Source: Corynebacterium bovis DSM 20582 = CIP 54.80 | GTDB lineage: Bacteria > Actinomycetota > Actinomycetes > Mycobacteriales > Mycobacteriaceae | Length of the DNA stretch: 64,000 nt | Reading direction: 5' to 3' | NCBI RefSeq assembly: GCF_030408615.1 | Contig: NZ_CP047187.1 | Span: 1,426,001-1,490,000 of the forward strand | Shown here: piece by piece, positions 34,421-43,109 of the stretch | Position numbering within the stretch: position 1 is the stretch's first letter | Layout of the letters: every line of letters starts with the position of its first letter | Made by a program: the position numbers and the translations under genes | Notes under the pieces: model-generated | Told to the model about the DNA's origin: nothing | Database searches by the model: none | The model's input: the letters and a program-made list of their open reading frames with translations, nothing else

Positions 34421-34564
34421 CGAAGCACCGTCCGATTCCGACGAGGCGCCGGATGACGAAGCACCGGATGACCAGGTGCCGTCCGACGAGGCACCTGACG
34501 ACCAGGAACCGTCGGCTCTGCCGTCCGGTTCCGACGACCACCACGCGCCCGGGACGCCGGCCTC

Positions 34565-35215
34565 TCACAAAGGACGGTGACGCAGCCACTCCAGCACCGC
34601 GCGGACCCGCCGGTTGCCGTCCTCCGGGGTGAACCCGAGCTTCATGAAGATGTTCGCGACGTGCTTGCTCACCGCCCCGGCACTGAGGCGCAGGTGCCGC
34701 TCGATCTCCGGGTTGCCCAACCCACGCGCCATGAGTTCCAGGACCTCCCGCTCGCGACCCGTCAGCGCGCCGACTCCGGTCGTCCGGCTGCGCAGCAGGA
34801 CGCGCACCACCTCCGGGTCGACGACGGTCCCACCGTCGGCGACGTCGCGCACGGCCCGGAGAAACTCCGTGACGTCACCCACCCGCTCCTTGAGCAGGTA
34901 GCCGAACCCGCCGTGCTCCATGAGCACGTCGAGGTACGCGGCGGCGACGTACTGGGACAGGACGACGACGGGAAGTGGCGCGCGACCTGCCCGCGCCCGC
35001 GCCTCCCGGAGGCGGTGCACCGCGACGAGCCCGTCCTCCCCCATCCCGGGCGGCATCCGCACGTCCGTGACGACGAGGTCCGGGTCGACCGTGTCACACT
35101 CCCTCTCCAGCGCCTCCGCGTCGGCGACGTCGTGGACGTCGTGCCCGGCGGCGCGCAGCAGTTCCGCGAGCCCGGCGCGCAGGAGCGCCGAGTCCTCGGC
35201 CAGCAGGATCCTCAT
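34565..35215 (-). CDS. NarL/LuxR-type response regulator
   Basis: 216 residues. Receiver domain with phospho-acceptor Asp51 (LVVTDVRMPPG), Ser in VVVLSQYV and Lys in YLLKERV. The C-terminal LuxR-type helix-turn-helix begins LTGREREVLELMARG and includes AGAVSKHVANIF. ATG 35215 lies 1 base after the kinase stop codon, so the two genes are one operon. It probably regulates the divergent ABC genes. Confidence 0.92.
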   Translation of the reverse strand: MRILLAEDSALLRAGLAELLRAAGHDVHDVADAEALERECDTVDPDLVVTDVRMPPGMGEDGLVAVHRLREARARAGRAPLPVVVLSQYVAAAYLDVLMEHGGFGYLLKERVGDVTEFLRAVRDVADGGTVVDPEVVRVLLRSRTTGVGALTGREREVLELMARGLGNPEIERHLRLSAGAVSKHVANIFMKLGFTPEDGNRRVRAVLEWLRHRPL

Positions 35216-35216
35216 G

Positions 35217-36710
35217 TCAGCTCCGTCCGTGTCCGTCGAGGGGGGTGTGCCGGGGGAGCGTCATCTCCAGCGACGCACCGGGGTACCGCCGGGAGGGGCC
35301 GACGCGGACTGTCCCGCCGAGCACGGCCGCCCGTTCCCGCAGCCCGGCGATGCCGGTGCCCGGTGGTCCGGCCGCGCTGCGGGTTCCGTCGTCCCCGGTG
35401 GGCGTGACCCCGGCTCCGCGCCCGGCACGCCCGGCTCCCTCGTCACCACCGCCGCAGTCACCACCGCCAGGGGCCGTGGGCACGCGCCCGGTCCCCGCGG
35501 GGGCGAGCCCGGAGCCGTCGTCGTCGAGCGTGAGCGTCACGGCGTCCCGGCCGTACCGGACGCGCAGCCCGACCCGCCGGGCGTGGCCGTGGCGCACGGC
35601 GTTCGTCACGCCCTCCGCCGCGCAGTGGTACAGCAGGAGGGCCGGGGTGGCGGCGAGGGAGCCGTCCGCACCCGGGGCGGCGGTCTCCTCGACCCCGCCG
35701 TCCAGCCCGGAGTGCGCGACGAGTTCCCGCAGCGCGTCGCCGAGCCCCCGGTCGCGGAGCACCTGCGGGTAGAGGCCGCGGACGGTGGCGCGCAGGGCCT
35801 CCGACGCCCGGCGGGCGTTGAGCTGTGCCTGCGCGAGCGGGCCGAGCAGCGGGGACTCCTCCCCCGCCTCGCCCGCCTGTCCCGCCGTCCCGGTCGCCGG
35901 GCCCGTCCCACCCGGGGCCCCCGGGTCCCTCGCCGTCCCGGTCGCCGCGGCATCCCGGCGGAGCGCCAGCTCCAGCGTGCCGAGGGACAGCTGCAGCGCG
36001 GTGAGGTACTGCTGCACCCCGTCGTGCAGCTCACGTTCGATCCGGCGACGCTCCGCGTCGACGGCGTCGGCGAGCACCGCCCGGGAGCGTTCGAGCTGCT
36101 CGATGTCCCGGCCGGTCGGCGCGTTCGCGGCGGTCGTGGCCCACACGGACAGCCCGCTGAGGAGCCACGACAGGTAGACGAGGACGACCAGGGCGAGCAC
36201 CGCCACGACCAGTGCCACGCCGACGATCCCGGGGGTCCAGGTGACCTCCCCCGATCCGAGGGTCATCCGCGCGTCCCCCGGGTGCAGCACCGCGACGACC
36301 GCGCCGACGATCCCCCCGCCGACGAGACCGCCCGCACCCCCGACCACGCCGAGGGCGACGACGCCGAGGACGTCGAGAACCCCCAGCAGGACTATCCGCT
36401 GCCAGCCCTGCCAGCCGCCCCGACCCCTCGGCGTCACCGGCGCCCCCGTCCACCGGGCACCCGCCCGGCCCAGGGCGTCGGCGACCCGCGCGACGACCGG
36501 GAGCAGGGGCAGGAGGAGGACCGACGCCACGCAGAGCGGAACCGCCACCAGGGCGAGGACGACCGTCCAGCCGACGGCACGCCAGGCCGCCCCGGACAGG
36601 ACGAAGCGCAGGGGGCCGCGCCGGAAACCGGGTGGCCAGCCACGGTCGGCCACCCCGGCGGGGGTGTCCGGTCCGGGCGCCCCGTGAGGTGTGGTCGTCG
36701 GCAGACTCAT
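35217..36710 (-). CDS. NarL-family sensor histidine kinase
   Basis: 497 residues. About four transmembrane segments (VLALVAVPLCVASVLLLPLL; VLGVVALGVVGGAGGLVGGG; VVAVLALVVLVYLSWLLSGL). The HisKA_3 motif RRIERELHDGVQQYL carries the phospho-His, followed by an HATPase_c domain (AAEGVTNAVRHGH, LDDDGSGLAP, GTGIAGLRERA). Two Gly/Ala/Thr-rich inserts lie within the cytoplasmic part. ATG 36710 is set by a minus-strand TATTGT (36724-36719) 8 bases upstream, again leaderless. The signal is unknown; kinases of this group next to ABC exporters often sense envelope stress. Confidence 0.9.
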   Translation of the reverse strand: MSLPTTTPHGAPGPDTPAGVADRGWPPGFRRGPLRFVLSGAAWRAVGWTVVLALVAVPLCVASVLLLPLLPVVARVADALGRAGARWTGAPVTPRGRGGWQGWQRIVLLGVLDVLGVVALGVVGGAGGLVGGGIVGAVVAVLHPGDARMTLGSGEVTWTPGIVGVALVVAVLALVVLVYLSWLLSGLSVWATTAANAPTGRDIEQLERSRAVLADAVDAERRRIERELHDGVQQYLTALQLSLGTLELALRRDAAATGTARDPGAPGGTGPATGTAGQAGEAGEESPLLGPLAQAQLNARRASEALRATVRGLYPQVLRDRGLGDALRELVAHSGLDGGVEETAAPGADGSLAATPALLLYHCAAEGVTNAVRHGHARRVGLRVRYGRDAVTLTLDDDGSGLAPAGTGRVPTAPGGGDCGGGDEGAGRAGRGAGVTPTGDDGTRSAAGPPGTGIAGLRERAAVLGGTVRVGPSRRYPGASLEMTLPRHTPLDGHGRS

Positions 36711-36819
36711 GGCTTTCGACAATAGCCGGGCCACCGGCCGGGGACAGTGGAGCTGGCTCCACCCCGGGACGGGACCTCCCGCCCTTCCCGCCACGCCCCG
36801 CGACGGGTGGACTGGTGCC

Positions 36820-37590
36820 ATGACCAGCCACGCACCGACCCCACCGCCGGCCGCCCGGCCCGGCCACCGCACCCCCCGCCGGTCCCCGGCGCCCCGCCAC
36901 GCGACCGTCCGGCCCGTCGTCGCCCGGGGGGTGACCCGCCGGTTCGGCCGCCGGACCGTCATCCCCCCGACCGACGTCACGGTCCACCCCGGCGAGATCC
37001 TCGGCCTCACCGGGCCGTCCGGCGCGGGTAAGACGACGATGCTGGCGCTCCTCTCCGGGCTCGACTCCCCGAGTTCCGGCACGGTCACCGCCCCGTCGAG
37101 GAGGGAGCGGGCCTTCGTCTTCCAGGACTACAACCTCCTGGAGTCCCTCACCGCCCGCGACAACGCCCTGCTCACGGCCCGTCTCCTGGGGCGTCGGACG
37201 ACGCGCCGGGACGTCCGGGACGTCTTCGCGTCGCTGGGGCTCGACGGTCTGGAGCGTCGTCTCCCCCACCAGCTCTCCGGGGGCCAGCAGCAGCGGGTCG
37301 CCGTCGCCCGGGTCCTGCTCGCCCGCGTGCCCTACATCTTCGCCGACGAGCCGACCGGTGCCCTGGACCCGGCGTCGGCGGCCGTCGTCCTCGACCACCT
37401 CCGCGGCTGCGCGGACCGGGGGGCGGCGGTCGTCCTCGTCACCCACACCCGGGAGGCGATGCGGATCGTCGACCGGGTGCTCCCCCTCGGCGGTGGCGGT
37501 GGCGGTGTCGGTCCGGGGCCCGGTGCGGGTCCGGGTCCGCGTCCGGGTGTCGGTCCCGGTCCCGGCGGCGCGGCGGAGGTCCCCCGGTGA
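36820..37590 (+). CDS. ABC exporter ATPase (MacB/FtsE-like)
   Basis: 256 residues. Walker [11 protein letters not shown]-loop VFQDYNLLE, signature [11 protein letters not shown], Walker [13 protein letters not shown] and switch His in VTHTRE. A Pro/Arg-rich head and a Gly/Pro repeat tail ([14 protein letters not shown]) flank the domain. ATG 36820 begins the plausible head; the true start may be some codons later. Divergent from the kinase; overlaps the permease by four bases. Confidence 0.88.
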   Translation: MTSHAPTPPPAARPGHRTPRRSPAPRHATVRPVVARGVTRRFGRRTVIPPTDVTVHPGEILGLTGPSGAGKTTMLALLSGLDSPSSGTVTAPSRRERAFVFQDYNLLESLTARDNALLTARLLGRRTTRRDVRDVFASLGLDGLERRLPHQLSGGQQQRVAVARVLLARVPYIFADEPTGALDPASAAVVLDHLRGCADRGAAVVLVTHTREAMRIVDRVLPLGGGGGGVGPGPGAGPGPRPGVGPGPGGAAEVPR

Positions 37591-38885
37591 CCCCGACGGC
37601 CCCCGCGGCCCTGGTGTCCGTCGCGGCCCGGGACCTGTGGGACGACCGGCTGTCCTGGCTCGGCCTGCTCCTCACGCTCGTCACCGCCGGGGCCGGCACG
37701 ACGTGCGCCGTGGCGTACCTCCTGACCGGCTCGGACGCCGGCACCGGGTTCGGTGGGACGGTCCTGGGCATGATGGTGCTCAGCGTGGTCGCGGCGTCGT
37801 CGACCCTGTCCGGGCTCATGCTCGACGAACGCCGGGCGACGTACGCCCGCTGGCGGCTCGCCGGGGTGTCCGGCGCGGGGGTGGCCGCGGTGGTGCTCGC
37901 CCGGACGACGCTCGTCGCCGCGGTCGGCGCGGTCCTCGGCACGCTCACGGCACCGGCCCTGCTACCGGGGGCGTCCCACCTGCTCGCCCTGAACGGCTCA
38001 CCACTGCCCGAACCGCCGGTCACGGTGACGGTCGCCGCCGTGGCCGTGGGGGTGTGCGTCGGCTCGACGCTGCTCGGCGTGCTCCGGCCGACGGTCGCGG
38101 TCGCGTGGGCGCCGCCGCTGGTCGCGGTGCGGTCGGCGGTCGTGCCCCGGTCGCGGCCGCGGGTGGCCCCGACGCTGCTCGGGCTGCTGTTCGGCGCGTC
38201 GTTCGTGGCGCTGCTCCTCGACGACGCGTTCCGGCGGGACCCGTCGAACGGCGTCGCGACGGTGCTGCTCGTGACGATGACGCTCGTGCCGCTGGCGGGC
38301 TGGTACATCGGCCCGCTGCTCCAGTGGACGCGCCTGCTGCACGTGGCCGGGCCCGCCGCCCGGGTCGCCGCGGGCTCCGTGCGCGCCCGGTCGGCCTTCA
38401 CGTCGGCGCTGGTGGTCCCGTGGTTCCTCGTCGCGTCGATGACCGTCGGGCTCGGGTCGTCACTGTCCGTCCTCGTCACCGCGCAGGGTGGCGACGCCGC
38501 CGCCCTGTGGTCCGGCCTCGCCCTGCTCTCCCCTGTCGCCGGGCCTCCGCTCGTCGCGGGACTGGGGTCGGTGTGCGTCATGCGCCGCCGCCGCGTCGTG
38601 GACGACCGGACGCTCCGCCGCGCCGGGGCCTCGCGCCGGCACCGTGCGGCGGTGGTCGGGTGGGAGGCGGTGTGCGTCGTCGTCACCGTCGCCGTGCTCA
38701 CCCTCGCGGTGACGGTCGCCGGGGTCGCCACGACGGAGACCGCCCTGGTGGGACGGCCGTTCCCGGCGGGATGGGCCGACGCCGTGCTCTGGTTCCCGCT
38801 CGGGGTCGTCCTCGGGGTGATGCTCGTGCTCGTGACGCTCCTCGGTCTGCTCGTCCGGCGCGACGGCCGGCGCCCCGGCCGGTGA
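37587..38885 (+). CDS. ABC transporter permease, FtsX-like
   Basis: 432 residues with about eight to ten hydrophobic segments, including LGLLLTLVTAGAGTTCAVAY and VLGVMLVLVTLLGLLV. LDERRATYARWRLAGVSGA after helix 2 resembles the FtsX/MacB-type loop of lipoprotein or antimicrobial exporters. GTG 37587 overlaps the ATPase stop. Substrate unknown. Confidence 0.8.
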   Translation: MTPTAPAALVSVAARDLWDDRLSWLGLLLTLVTAGAGTTCAVAYLLTGSDAGTGFGGTVLGMMVLSVVAASSTLSGLMLDERRATYARWRLAGVSGAGVAAVVLARTTLVAAVGAVLGTLTAPALLPGASHLLALNGSPLPEPPVTVTVAAVAVGVCVGSTLLGVLRPTVAVAWAPPLVAVRSAVVPRSRPRVAPTLLGLLFGASFVALLLDDAFRRDPSNGVATVLLVTMTLVPLAGWYIGPLLQWTRLLHVAGPAARVAAGSVRARSAFTSALVVPWFLVASMTVGLGSSLSVLVTAQGGDAAALWSGLALLSPVAGPPLVAGLGSVCVMRRRRVVDDRTLRRAGASRRHRAAVVGWEAVCVVVTVAVLTLAVTVAGVATTETALVGRPFPAGWADAVLWFPLGVVLGVMLVLVTLLGLLVRRDGRRPGR

Positions 38886-38903
38886 GCGCGGTCCGGAGGC
38901 ACG

Positions 38904-38991
38904 GGAGGGGCACCGCGGGGGCACAGGAGGGGCACCGCGGGGACGCCGGAGGGGCACCGCGGGGGCACAAGAGGGGCACGACGGCAACACG
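38904..38991. repeat. 22-base tandem repeat, four copies
   Basis: Units start at 38904, 38926, 38948 and 38970 with core GGAGGGGCACCGCGGGG; the fourth is degenerate. It lies just after the ABC permease gene. No coding role seen. Confidence 0.85.
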
Positions 38992-39061
38992 ACGGAGACA
39001 CGCGTGAGCGCAGTCGTGTCACAACCGGGTGACCGTGCGTGACAGGCCACCCGCGGGCTCC

Positions 39062-39067
39062 TACGCT
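39062..39067 (+). promoter_or_regulatory. -10 element, leaderless geometry
   Basis: TACGCT ends 7 bases before ATG 39075. Confidence 0.45.
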
Positions 39068-39074
39068 GGTCGGA

Positions 39075-39977
39075 ATGACGGACCCCCACGACCACGCCCA
39101 CGCCCACCACCACGGCCACGCCCACGGACACTCCCACGGCCAGGCCCACCACGGCCCCGCGGACCTGCTCCCCGCGCTCCTCGACCTCGACGCCGTCGTG
39201 CACGCGCCGATGATCAGCGAGGCCACCGGCATCGTCGCCGCGACGGCCGGCCGCCCAGGACCGGTGCGGTCGGTCGTCGACCTCGGGGCCGGCACCGGCA
39301 CCGGGACCGTCGCCCTCGCCCGCCGGTTCCCCGACGCCGTCGTCACGGCGGTCGACCTGTCCACGGAGATGCTCGACGCCGTCCGGCGGCGCGCGGACGA
39401 GGCCGGCCTCTCGGAGCGGGTCCGGACCGTCCGGGCGGACATCGGGTCGGACGGCCTGCCCGTCGACGCCGTCGACGTCGTGTGGGCGTCGGCGATGCTC
39501 CACGAGGTCCCGGACCCGCGGGCGGCCCTCGCCACGCTCCGCTCCGCCCTCGCCCCGGGTGGTGTGCTCGCCGTCGTCGAGATGGACGCCCCGCCCCGGG
39601 TCCTCCCCGACGACCTCGAGGCACTCGAGTCCCGCCTCCGTGACGTCACCGACGCAGCCAGTCCCGCGTACCACCCGGACTGGACCCCCACCCTCGTCGA
39701 CAGCGGCTTCACCTCGGTCACCGCGCACCCGCTGACCGTCGACGCGACGTACGACCCGGACAGCCCCGGCGGCGCCTACGCCGCGCTCGAGCTCACGAGG
39801 CTCGTCCGCGAGGGCCGCGAGGCACTGTCCGACGAGGACCGGCGGGCCTTCGACACCATCCTGTCGGACCGCGGGAGCGCGGCGTCGTCCCTCCCCCGCC
39901 GGCTCCACGGCGTCGACACCGTGCACGTGCGCAGCCACCGCACCCTGTGGACGGGCCTCGCCCCGGAGCAGCCGTGA
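39075..39977 (+). CDS. SAM-dependent methyltransferase with His-rich N-terminus
   Basis: 300 residues. Positions 4-27 are His-rich (HDHAHAHHHGHAHGHSHG), a likely metal-binding segment. A class I methyltransferase domain follows: motif I VVDLGAGTGTGT at about 81-92, AVDLS and a later ASAMLHEVPDP. The substrate is not evident; the His-rich head suggests Zn, Ni or Co storage or sensing. The stop overlaps the next methyltransferase start by four bases. Confidence 0.85.
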   Translation: MTDPHDHAHAHHHGHAHGHSHGQAHHGPADLLPALLDLDAVVHAPMISEATGIVAATAGRPGPVRSVVDLGAGTGTGTVALARRFPDAVVTAVDLSTEMLDAVRRRADEAGLSERVRTVRADIGSDGLPVDAVDVVWASAMLHEVPDPRAALATLRSALAPGGVLAVVEMDAPPRVLPDDLEALESRLRDVTDAASPAYHPDWTPTLVDSGFTSVTAHPLTVDATYDPDSPGGAYAALELTRLVREGREALSDEDRRAFDTILSDRGSAASSLPRRLHGVDTVHVRSHRTLWTGLAPEQP

Positions 39978-40744
39978 GCGACCGGCGGCAGCCGGGGCCC
40001 GGGACCGCGGCGGACCTGCAGGGACGGCTCGACCGGTACTGGTCGGGGCGGGCGACGGCGTACACGGAGCGGCAGCGCCGTGACGCCCGGGCGGCGTCGG
40101 ACCTGCGGGTCTGGACCGGCCGGTGGAGCCGGGTCCTCCCCGGACCGCCCGGCCGCGTCCTCGACGTCGGCACCGGGTCGGGCTACCTGGCGTTCCTGCT
40201 CGCCGACCTGGGGTACGACGTCACCGGCATCGACCTGTCCCAGGGGATGCTCGCCGTCGCGCGGGACCGGGTCCGGGAGGCCGCCGACGGGGACACGCGG
40301 GCGCCCCGTTTCGTCGAGGACGACGCCGTCGCCCCGGCGCGCGTCCGCGGGCCGTTCGACGCCGTCGTCGGCCGGTACGTGCTGTGGACCCTCCGCGACC
40401 CGGTGGCGGCCGTCCGCCGCTGGATGACGCTGCTGGCACCGGGTGGGACCGTGGCCTGCGCCGACGCCGCCTGGTACCCCGGGGGGATCGACCCGGGGAC
40501 GACGGTCGAGTCCACGGACGGCCCGGACGCGTTCGTGCGGACGTACTCCACGGCCACCCTCGACGCCCTCCCCCTCGCCCGCGCCCGGGACGCCGACGAC
40601 TTCGCGGCCGTCCTGACCGACGCCGGGCTCGCCGACGTCGAGGTCGTCCCCGTGCCCGAACTGGCGGAGCTCGACCGGAGGTTCGGCATGTCGCCGGGGC
40701 ACGAGTCCCGGCCGCAGTTCATCGTCACCGGGCGCCGGCCGTGA
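39974..40744 (+). CDS. Class I SAM-dependent methyltransferase
   Basis: 256 residues. Motif I VLDVGTGSGYLAF, acidic post-I motif GIDLSQGML, and GRYVLWTLRDP. GTG 39974 overlaps the preceding stop, so the two enzymes are made together. No membrane segment. Substrate unknown; small-molecule methylation is most likely. Confidence 0.85.
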   Translation: MSDRRQPGPGTAADLQGRLDRYWSGRATAYTERQRRDARAASDLRVWTGRWSRVLPGPPGRVLDVGTGSGYLAFLLADLGYDVTGIDLSQGMLAVARDRVREAADGDTRAPRFVEDDAVAPARVRGPFDAVVGRYVLWTLRDPVAAVRRWMTLLAPGGTVACADAAWYPGGIDPGTTVESTDGPDAFVRTYSTATLDALPLARARDADDFAAVLTDAGLADVEVVPVPELAELDRRFGMSPGHESRPQFIVTGRRP

Positions 40745-40786
40745 CGTGACCGGGGCGCCGACCGTGACGGGCCCGGGGCGGGACGG

Positions 40787-41464
40787 TCAGAGGGCCAGCC
40801 CGGCCGCGCGCCGTCGGGACCGGACGACCTGGTTGACGACGGTGACGACGACGAGCGCCGCCGCGAGCGGGTAGATGGCGCCGAGGCCGAGGCCGGTGAA
40901 CGCCAGGGCCCCCAGCAGCGCCCCGACGGCGAGGCAGACCCACAGGGTGAACGGGTAGATCCACGCGCGGTGGTCGCCGCCGAAGAAGGAGTCGACGATG
41001 CGCTGCGCGGTCTTCACGAGGGTCCCCGTGACGTAGGTCAGGGGGATGCTGACCTCACCCTTGCGCTCGAACACGGAGTTCACCGCGCCGACGCCGAGCG
41101 AGACGAAGAGCATCGCCGGGAGGGACCAGCCCACCGCGTGGGCCGCCGCGCCGAGCACGAAGGCCGTCGAGACCGTCACGAGCACCGCCTCGCGGGCGCG
41201 GTAGACCCCCCACCTGCGGGTCGCCAGCCGGTGCACGACCGCGCCGAGCATGACCCCGACGAGGAAGAGCGCGATGCACCGGGCCGTGAGCCAGAACAGG
41301 TCGGGGTGTTCCTCGACGCCGGTCACGGCCATGCGCGTCGTGTTGCCGGACATGAAGGAGAGGAAGACTCCCCCGAAGAACATGAATCCGAGGGAGTCCG
41401 CGTATCCGGACACGGCGGCGAGGGTCAGGGCGAGAACGCGCTCGCCGGGTCGGTAGTCGATCAT
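40787..41464 (-). CDS. YoaK/DUF1275 family membrane protein
   Basis: 225 residues, six hydrophobic segments. The family hallmark SGYADSLGFMFFGGVFLSFM and then SGNTTRM is near the N-terminus, and PLTYVTGTLVKTAQ is in the middle. Function unknown; members are often stress-induced. The long 5' gap to 41875 includes a GlxR-like site. Confidence 0.85.
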   Translation of the reverse strand: MIDYRPGERVLALTLAAVSGYADSLGFMFFGGVFLSFMSGNTTRMAVTGVEEHPDLFWLTARCIALFLVGVMLGAVVHRLATRRWGVYRAREAVLVTVSTAFVLGAAAHAVGWSLPAMLFVSLGVGAVNSVFERKGEVSIPLTYVTGTLVKTAQRIVDSFFGGDHRAWIYPFTLWVCLAVGALLGALAFTGLGLGAIYPLAAALVVVTVVNQVVRSRRRAAGLAL

Positions 41465-41875
41465 TCGTGTGCACCGTCCAGGTCGTTGGTGGTCGTCGTG
41501 GGAGTCGTGAGGCGGCAGGTCGTTCGTCGTCTGACGTCGTCGCGGCTGTGTGGGCCACCGGGGCCGTCACGGCACGGGCGGTGTGTGGCGTTGTCCGTAT
41601 CCCGGGGTGTCCGTGTCCCCCGGGGGTGACGGCGACGTTACAAAACCCCGGCCGTGGAACCCGCGTCACCGGGAGCCGATGTGACACTAATCACATCCCG
41701 CTCCCGGTCCCGGCAGACCTGCTGCACACGGGCGTCCGCGACCCTCCCGCCGCCGCGGCCCCGGTACTGGACACATCAACCATCGCACGCCAACCCCCAC
41801 CTGAGGCACACCGGCCCCCCGCCGCAGGGCTACAGTCTGATGATGTCAGCTCCACCTCACCACGAAAGGAACACC
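41465..41875. other. Regulatory gap between divergent yoaK-like and NAD-binding genes
   Basis: 411 bases without a gene. It contains the GlxR/CRP-like site at 41680-41695 and a TACAGT -10-like element at 41831-41836 for the rightward gene. Confidence 0.5.
41680..41695. promoter_or_regulatory. GlxR (CRP-type) binding site
   Basis: TGTGACACTAATCACA has perfect TGTGA and TCACA arms with a six-base centre, the consensus of corynebacterial GlxR, a cAMP-responsive global regulator. The palindrome extends one base more on each side (GATGTGA...TCACATC covers 41678-41697). Confidence 0.7.
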
Positions 41876-42508
41876 GTGAGCGCCATCACCGTCTACGGCT
41901 CGACCGGCATGGTCGGCCGCCCCATCACCGAGGAGGCCGTCCGCCGCGGCCACACCGTCACCGCCGTCTCCCGCCACGAGTCCCCCGAGAACCCCGTGGC
42001 CGGCGCGACCTACGTCACCGGTGACTTCTGGGACACCGCCGACGTCGTGGAGAAGGCGAAGGACGCCGACGTCCTCGTCGTCTCCGTCCCCGCACCCCGC
42101 GACGGTTCCCCCCTCCACCCGATCATCGACGCCCACCGTGCGGCCGTCGACGCCCTCCGCGGCCTCCCCACGCGGGTCTTCGTCATCGGCGGCGCGGGCG
42201 GGCTCTTCACCGCCGACGGCGAGCGGCTCGTCGACACCGACCTCGTCAAGGACATCTACAAGCCGGAGGCCCGGGCCTTCCTCGAGGTGCTCACCACCTA
42301 CGAGAACGCCCCCGAGGACCTCGACTGGGTCATGCTCGCCCCGTCGCCCGTCATCGCCCCCGGTCCGGCCACGCCGGAGCACGTCCTCGGCACCGACACC
42401 CCCGTCGGCGACCACGTCAGCACCGGGACGTTCGCGGAGGCCGTCGTCGACGAGATCGAGGAGCCGGCCCACCGGCGCGTCCGCTTCACCGTCGCCGACG
42501 GCGAGTGA
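41876..42508 (+). CDS. NAD(P)-binding SDR-like protein (NmrA/YwnB type)
   Basis: 210 residues. The atypical SDR cofactor motif GSTGMVGRPI is at about 7-16, followed by TYVTGDFWD and FVIGGAGGLF. It matches the NAD(P)H-binding family (YwnB-like) of unknown substrate. GAAAGGA precedes GTG 41876 with 5-base spacing; upstream in-frame sequence lacks coding character. Confidence 0.82.
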   Translation: MSAITVYGSTGMVGRPITEEAVRRGHTVTAVSRHESPENPVAGATYVTGDFWDTADVVEKAKDADVLVVSVPAPRDGSPLHPIIDAHRAAVDALRGLPTRVFVIGGAGGLFTADGERLVDTDLVKDIYKPEARAFLEVLTTYENAPEDLDWVMLAPSPVIAPGPATPEHVLGTDTPVGDHVSTGTFAEAVVDEIEEPAHRRVRFTVADGE

Positions 42509-42542
42509 CCGTCCGCGGGGCACCGCCCCGCCGACGCTGTCC

Positions 42543-42548
42543 TAAGAT
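42543..42548 (+). promoter_or_regulatory. -10 element, leaderless geometry
   Basis: TAAGAT ends 8 bases before ATG 42557. Confidence 0.45.
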
Positions 42549-42556
42549 GATCCCCC

Positions 42557-43030
42557 ATGAGTGAAGAGCGGGAGATCCTGACCTACGAGATGTTCGGCAC
42601 GGCGATGCGGGAGCTCGCCCAGACCGTCATCGACGACTACCGCCCGGACGTGGTGCTCTCCATCGCCCGGGGCGGCCTCCTCATCGGAGGGGCGCTGGGC
42701 TACGCCCTCGGCATCAAGAACGTCTCCGTCATCAACGTGGAGTTCTACACCGACGTCGACCAGCGGCTCGAACAGCCGGTCATGCTCCCGCCGACGCCCG
42801 AGGCCGTCGACCTCACGGGGATGAAGGTGCTCATCGCCGACGACGTCGCGGACACCGGGGGCACCCTGCGGCTCGTCCAGGAGTACTGCGCCGCGCACGT
42901 CGCGGAGTCCCGGACCGCGGTCATCTACGAGAAGCCGCACTCCGTCATCACCCCGGACTACTCGTGGCGGACGACCGACCGCTGGATCGACTTCCCCTGG
43001 TCGAACCAGCCCCCGGTCACGCCGCGCTGA
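42557..43030 (+). CDS. Purine-type phosphoribosyltransferase
   Basis: 157 residues. The PRPP motif VLIADDVADTGGTL at about 96-109 and an early ARGG loop (SIARGGLLIGG) mark a type I phosphoribosyltransferase. It resembles the actinobacterial Gpt-like enzymes that salvage guanine or xanthine; the hood is short, so substrate specificity is uncertain. Confidence 0.88.
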   Translation: MSEEREILTYEMFGTAMRELAQTVIDDYRPDVVLSIARGGLLIGGALGYALGIKNVSVINVEFYTDVDQRLEQPVMLPPTPEAVDLTGMKVLIADDVADTGGTLRLVQEYCAAHVAESRTAVIYEKPHSVITPDYSWRTTDRWIDFPWSNQPPVTPR

Positions 43031-43109
43031 CCCCTGCGCGCCACCGGACGCGCCCGCCGGCCCGACCGGCACGGCCCACGGCCCACGACCCCGGCCGTGA
43101 CCGCTGCCG

